DNA of 20,637 nucleotides from UBA4661 sp002405405 (lineage in GTDB: Bacteria > Bacteroidota > Ignavibacteria > Kapaibacteriales > UBA4661): positions 1 through 20,637 of the forward strand of contig DAIUAL010000032.1 in assembly GCA_036847245.1 (NCBI GenBank), written 5' to 3'. Positions within the stretch are counted from its first letter, which is position 1. Each line of letters begins with the position of its first letter. This document shows, piece after piece, positions 18,096 to 20,637 of this stretch. Made by a program: the position numbers and the translations under genes. The notes below the pieces were generated by a model. It did not search any database. It was not told the origin of the DNA and saw only the letters and a program-made list of their open reading frames with translations.

Positions 18096-18144
18096 AAGAA
18101 TTTACTATTACCATTTGTGTATCACAGAGCATACTCCATGAGTG

Positions 18145-18217
18145 AGCTGATGATCGGGATTGAACCGACGACCTCGTCCTTACCAAGGACGTGCTCTACC
18201 AACTGAGCTACATCAGC
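18145..18217 (-). tRNA. tRNA-Thr (anticodon GGT)
   Basis: 73-nt cloverleaf. Acceptor GCTGATG/CATCAGC, D-stem GCTC/GAGC, anticodon stem CGTCC/GGACG with loop TTGGTAA (GGT), T-arm GTCGG-TTCAATC-CCGAT, discriminator T. CCA is not encoded. Only 49 nt separate it from tRNA-Trp; tuf, often placed between them, is absent. Confidence 0.97.
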
Positions 18218-18360
18218 AGAACCTAATTACTACAAGTTGACTATATTTTCTGCCTTTATGACTTGTATCTTGCAGGCATAGTGTATTAGTCTCACTATTA
18301 AGTTTCTTTATCCTTGAGTCTAACCACTAAGGATTCATATCAATTTCTCTTTTAGATAAG

Positions 18361-18433
18361 AGCGGGAGACGAGACTCGAACTCGCGACCAATTGCTTGGG
18401 AAGCAATGACTCTACCAACTGAGCTACTCCCGC
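18361..18433 (-). tRNA. tRNA-Gly (anticodon CCC)
   Basis: 73-nt cloverleaf. Acceptor GCGGGAG/CTCCCGC, D-stem GCTC/GAGT, anticodon stem ATTGC/GCAAT with loop TTCCCAA (CCC), T-arm GCGAG-TTCGAGT-CTCGT, discriminator T. Acceptor and T-arm are identical to the neighbouring tRNA-Gly(TCC), so the two probably arose by tandem duplication. Confidence 0.96.
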
Positions 18434-18630
18434 AGACTCAAGCCACTAGTATCAAGACTTATTGCGAATTTTCTATGTACACCATGTTTTACATTATTCC
18501 AACGATGGAAATAGGAACACAGAGTCCTTATATTGTTTATGCAGAGGATAGCGAAACAGATAGGCAGGATTGCGACTTTTATCAGTGCAAGAAAAATTTT
18601 TAATACTTGACAACTTTTCGTCAAAACTAG

Positions 18631-18703
18631 AGCGGGAGACGAGACTCGAACTCGCGACATACTGCTTGGAAGGCAGTAACTCTACCAACTGAGTTACTCC
18701 CGC
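18631..18703 (-). tRNA. tRNA-Gly (anticodon TCC)
   Basis: 73-nt cloverleaf. Acceptor GCGGGAG/CTCCCGC, D-stem ACTC/GAGT, anticodon stem ACTGC/GCAGT with loop CTTCCAA (TCC), T-arm GCGAG-TTCGAGT-CTCGT, discriminator T. It reads GGA and probably GGG; 197 nt separate it from the CCC copy. Confidence 0.96.
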
Positions 18704-18829
18704 ATTGCTTTACAAGAACCTATGTTTGTACATAGGGGAAGCGATATTGTCAAAGAACATAAAGCACGACTGCTCTCATAAGGTCAACATTGGCGTCATG
18801 ACCCGCAGTTGCGTTTTCTCTATGCTTTG

Positions 18830-18912
18830 TGGGCAGGGAAGGATTCGAACCTCCGTAGACATAAGTCAGCAGATTTACAGTCTGCCCCATTTGGCCGCTC
18901 TGGTACCTGCCC
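18830..18912 (-). tRNA. tRNA-Tyr (anticodon GTA)
   Basis: 83-nt class II tRNA. Acceptor GGGCAGG/CCTGCCC, anticodon stem GCAGA/TCTGC with loop CTGTAAA (GTA), long variable arm TGACTTATGTCTAC, T-arm GGAGG-TTCGAAT-CCTTC, discriminator A. It is the first gene of the tRNA-secE-rpoC cluster. Confidence 0.97.
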
Positions 18913-18956
18913 AACACATACCAAGAATGGTATAATTATTTTTGGTATAGCTTGCA

Positions 18957-18984
18957 AATATAGAGAATTTCGAGTGCAAATCAA
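18957..18984 (-). promoter_or_regulatory. Likely promoter of the tRNA-Tyr to rpoC cluster
   Basis: On the minus strand a -35-like TTGATT (18979-18984) and a -10-like TATATT (18957-18962) are separated by 16 nt, about 45 nt upstream of tRNA-Tyr. The same bases also read TATATTTG, matching the Bacteroidota -7 consensus TAnnTTTG, but TTTG upstream is closer than that consensus wants. Just downstream, ATACCAA/TTGGTAT (18918-18948) may form a leader hairpin. Confidence 0.55.
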
Positions 18985-19064
18985 GAGTTTTTTCCACATT
19001 CAACAAATTTTCTTCGTCTGTGGCATAGTGCTTGATAAACTCTGAAACGTGGAATTCCCCTCAA

Positions 19065-20537
19065 TTACTTATACGCTTTCCACATCGGATGCACCGTTGC
19101 ATTCTCCATATCGGCATCAAAGATATTCCACGCTGTCAGCCCATCATCGCTCATCGGATCAAGCAAATAAGCGACCAATCGCCCCAATGGCTGTTGTGTT
19201 GGTACGAGCATACTCCCCGCAGGAACAACCTCTTCTCGTTGCACTGATTTGCCCTCGATACTTCTCATGCGATGCCCTTGAAAGACACGCTCCGCCTTGC
19301 TATTTTTTTCCATTATACAAACCTCAACCACGGACTTTTGTTCTGCGGTAGTGATGGTAAATTGCACACCATGTGCTTCTAATTTTCGGCGTACTTCAGC
19401 AAAGGATTTTGCCTGCGCCGATAAAATGTAATACTTCGGTACACGCGCAAACATCGTCCCACGAAATGCTTGATATTCTGCCATCGCCACCGGGCGTACG
19501 CTCTCTTCGATCATACGATGCATCACGGCACCCGAATAGGGATTGATCTCTTCTTTGACACTGCACATCAAGATGTCTTTCTTGTCAGCTGTCTTTGCAA
19601 TCGCATGTCGCACACTGATGCTATCGGGTGGCGATGCCATTGTGCGTGCATCACTTGCGCGCACCATAGCATCTAATGCAGGTGCATGGGCATGACAATA
19701 CCGAAGAATTTCTACAACAAAGTCACGGGTTGCATCAATCCTCTGTTTGAAGTCGATATACGAATATGCTTCGCTGAGAATAGCAATCCGATTACGCAAA
19801 CCAATGTAGGAATTGTTGAATCGCGGTTCATGCGAAAACGTGTACCACCCTTGCTCCGTGTACCCCTCATCGCCCGCAAAGTTGCCATACAAATAGGTAC
19901 GCCATTGCTGTTGTGCCATTGCTGTTGTCAGCGCGGGAAGCATTGTTCCACGCACATACTGCACGAGAGTAGAATCCGTATTGGGATTCAACGATGGTGC
20001 ATACGTCAAGTGGTAACCATGTTTCGAACCATTCGTTGTATGCAAATCTACCAGCACTGTTGGGTTGTAATCCCTCATCATACGCAGAAATGCAACTATC
20101 TCCGGTGTTTCAACTTTGATATGATCTCGATTGATGTCAAGCCCCTGCCCATTTGCTCTTTGCCCCATACCTGCAATCGGTCCATGCTGCAAAGGACGAT
20201 TCTGCAATGCAATCATATCGTTTCCATCGGCATTAAGGATCGGCACAAAGAGCATCACCAAATTCTTTCGTAATTGTGCGTGTTTACCTTGCTTCATCGC
20301 ACGAAGCAGTTGTAAAATTGCTTCTTTGCCCTCAACTTCGCCGGCATGGATATTGCCTTGTACATACACGACTGTTTTCTTTTGCTTTTCAACAGCATTG
20401 CGTACCGCCGACGCCGAACCATTGGGAATATTCCCTACCACCAACATTGGCAATTCTTTCCCCATGGGTGAAAACCCAAAGCGTACTTCATGAATAAACG
20501 CTGATCCTTTGGCAATAGAACGTACATGCCTCATCAC
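19065..20537 (-). CDS. M14-family zinc carboxypeptidase-like protein, N terminus uncertain
   Basis: 490 aa from a GTG at 20537 (an ATG follows directly; GAGG lies just upstream). The zinc site is HAGE (His64, Glu67) plus His166 in VDLHTT; substrate-carboxylate residues appear in LDINRD (Asn136, Arg137 region), and the catalytic Glu is Glu255 in AILSEAYSY. The last ~160 residues form an extra C-terminal domain of unknown role. Such proteins hydrolyse C-terminal or amide bonds in peptides and are usually secreted. Here no signal peptide is present. The frame upstream of the GTG, back to a TAA at 20598-20600, encodes PESSNYEETSRYED, which resembles the usual N-terminal part of this family, so the real start may be farther upstream and the gene broken or misread. 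It is divergent in position from the promoter of the tRNA cluster but on the same strand. Confidence 0.85.
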   Translation of the reverse strand: MMRHVRSIAKGSAFIHEVRFGFSPMGKELPMLVVGNIPNGSASAVRNAVEKQKKTVVYVQGNIHAGEVEGKEAILQLLRAMKQGKHAQLRKNLVMLFVPILNADGNDMIALQNRPLQHGPIAGMGQRANGQGLDINRDHIKVETPEIVAFLRMMRDYNPTVLVDLHTTNGSKHGYHLTYAPSLNPNTDSTLVQYVRGTMLPALTTAMAQQQWRTYLYGNFAGDEGYTEQGWYTFSHEPRFNNSYIGLRNRIAILSEAYSYIDFKQRIDATRDFVVEILRYCHAHAPALDAMVRASDARTMASPPDSISVRHAIAKTADKKDILMCSVKEEINPYSGAVMHRMIEESVRPVAMAEYQAFRGTMFARVPKYYILSAQAKSFAEVRRKLEAHGVQFTITTAEQKSVVEVCIMEKNSKAERVFQGHRMRSIEGKSVQREEVVPAGSMLVPTQQPLGRLVAYLLDPMSDDGLTAWNIFDADMENATVHPMWKAYK

Positions 20538-20637
20538 ATCCTCATATCGTGATGTTTCTTCATAATTCGAAGACTCGGGGCAATTATTTGTGCCATATTA
20601 GGCACCACACCACACCACAATAAACAATTAGCAAGAA

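Overview
The window reads as ordinary core genome from a bacterium of the Bacteroidota/Chlorobi (FCB) side. I infer an Ignavibacteria- or Kapabacteria-like lineage. The M1 peptidase at 1598-3811 ends in a type IX secretion (T9SS) sorting tail, which is specific to this superphylum. Clear Shine-Dalgarno sites before rpoC, rpoB and rplL argue against the SD-poor classical Bacteroidia. The lineage call is inference.

Layout: at the left edge, on the plus strand, lies the 3' part of an NFACT (RqcH/fibronectin-binding-like) gene. Everything after it is on the minus strand. From left to right this is an exported M1 aminopeptidase with a T9SS tail, a small exported NTF2/SnoaL-like protein, an Fsr-type MFS exporter, then the transcription/translation supercluster. 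Read in the direction of transcription the supercluster is tRNA-Tyr, tRNA-Gly(UCC), tRNA-Gly(CCC), tRNA-Thr, tRNA-Trp, secE, nusG, rplK, rplA, rplJ, rplL, rpoB, rpoC, closed by a strong intrinsic terminator at 5940-5974. A likely promoter sits just upstream of tRNA-Tyr. The right edge carries an M14-type zinc carboxypeptidase upstream of that promoter. tuf, often found between tRNA-Thr and tRNA-Trp in this cluster, is absent.

The genes form the classic growth-linked set: Sec translocase subunit, transcription factor NusG, the L11/L1 and L10/L12 ribosomal stalk proteins, and the two large RNA polymerase subunits. Probable regulatory elements are an L10-leader-like RNA before rplJ and a hairpin plus a 393-nt spacer between rplL and rpoB.

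The most striking observation is that three normally essential genes are interrupted in frame by TAA where family knowledge expects Lys or Glu: rpoC codon 381, rplL codons 74, 78 and 86, and rplA codon 156. The reading frame is never shifted. In rpoC and rplL the stops sit in short islands where conserved residues are replaced by odd ones; at rplA the surroundings are nearly normal. TAA is the ordinary stop of most other genes here, so a changed code is unlikely. Local consensus or sequencing error, or collapsed strain variation, is the simplest explanation, but the pattern deserves checking against reads. I found no mobile element, CRISPR array, defence system or clearly new system.
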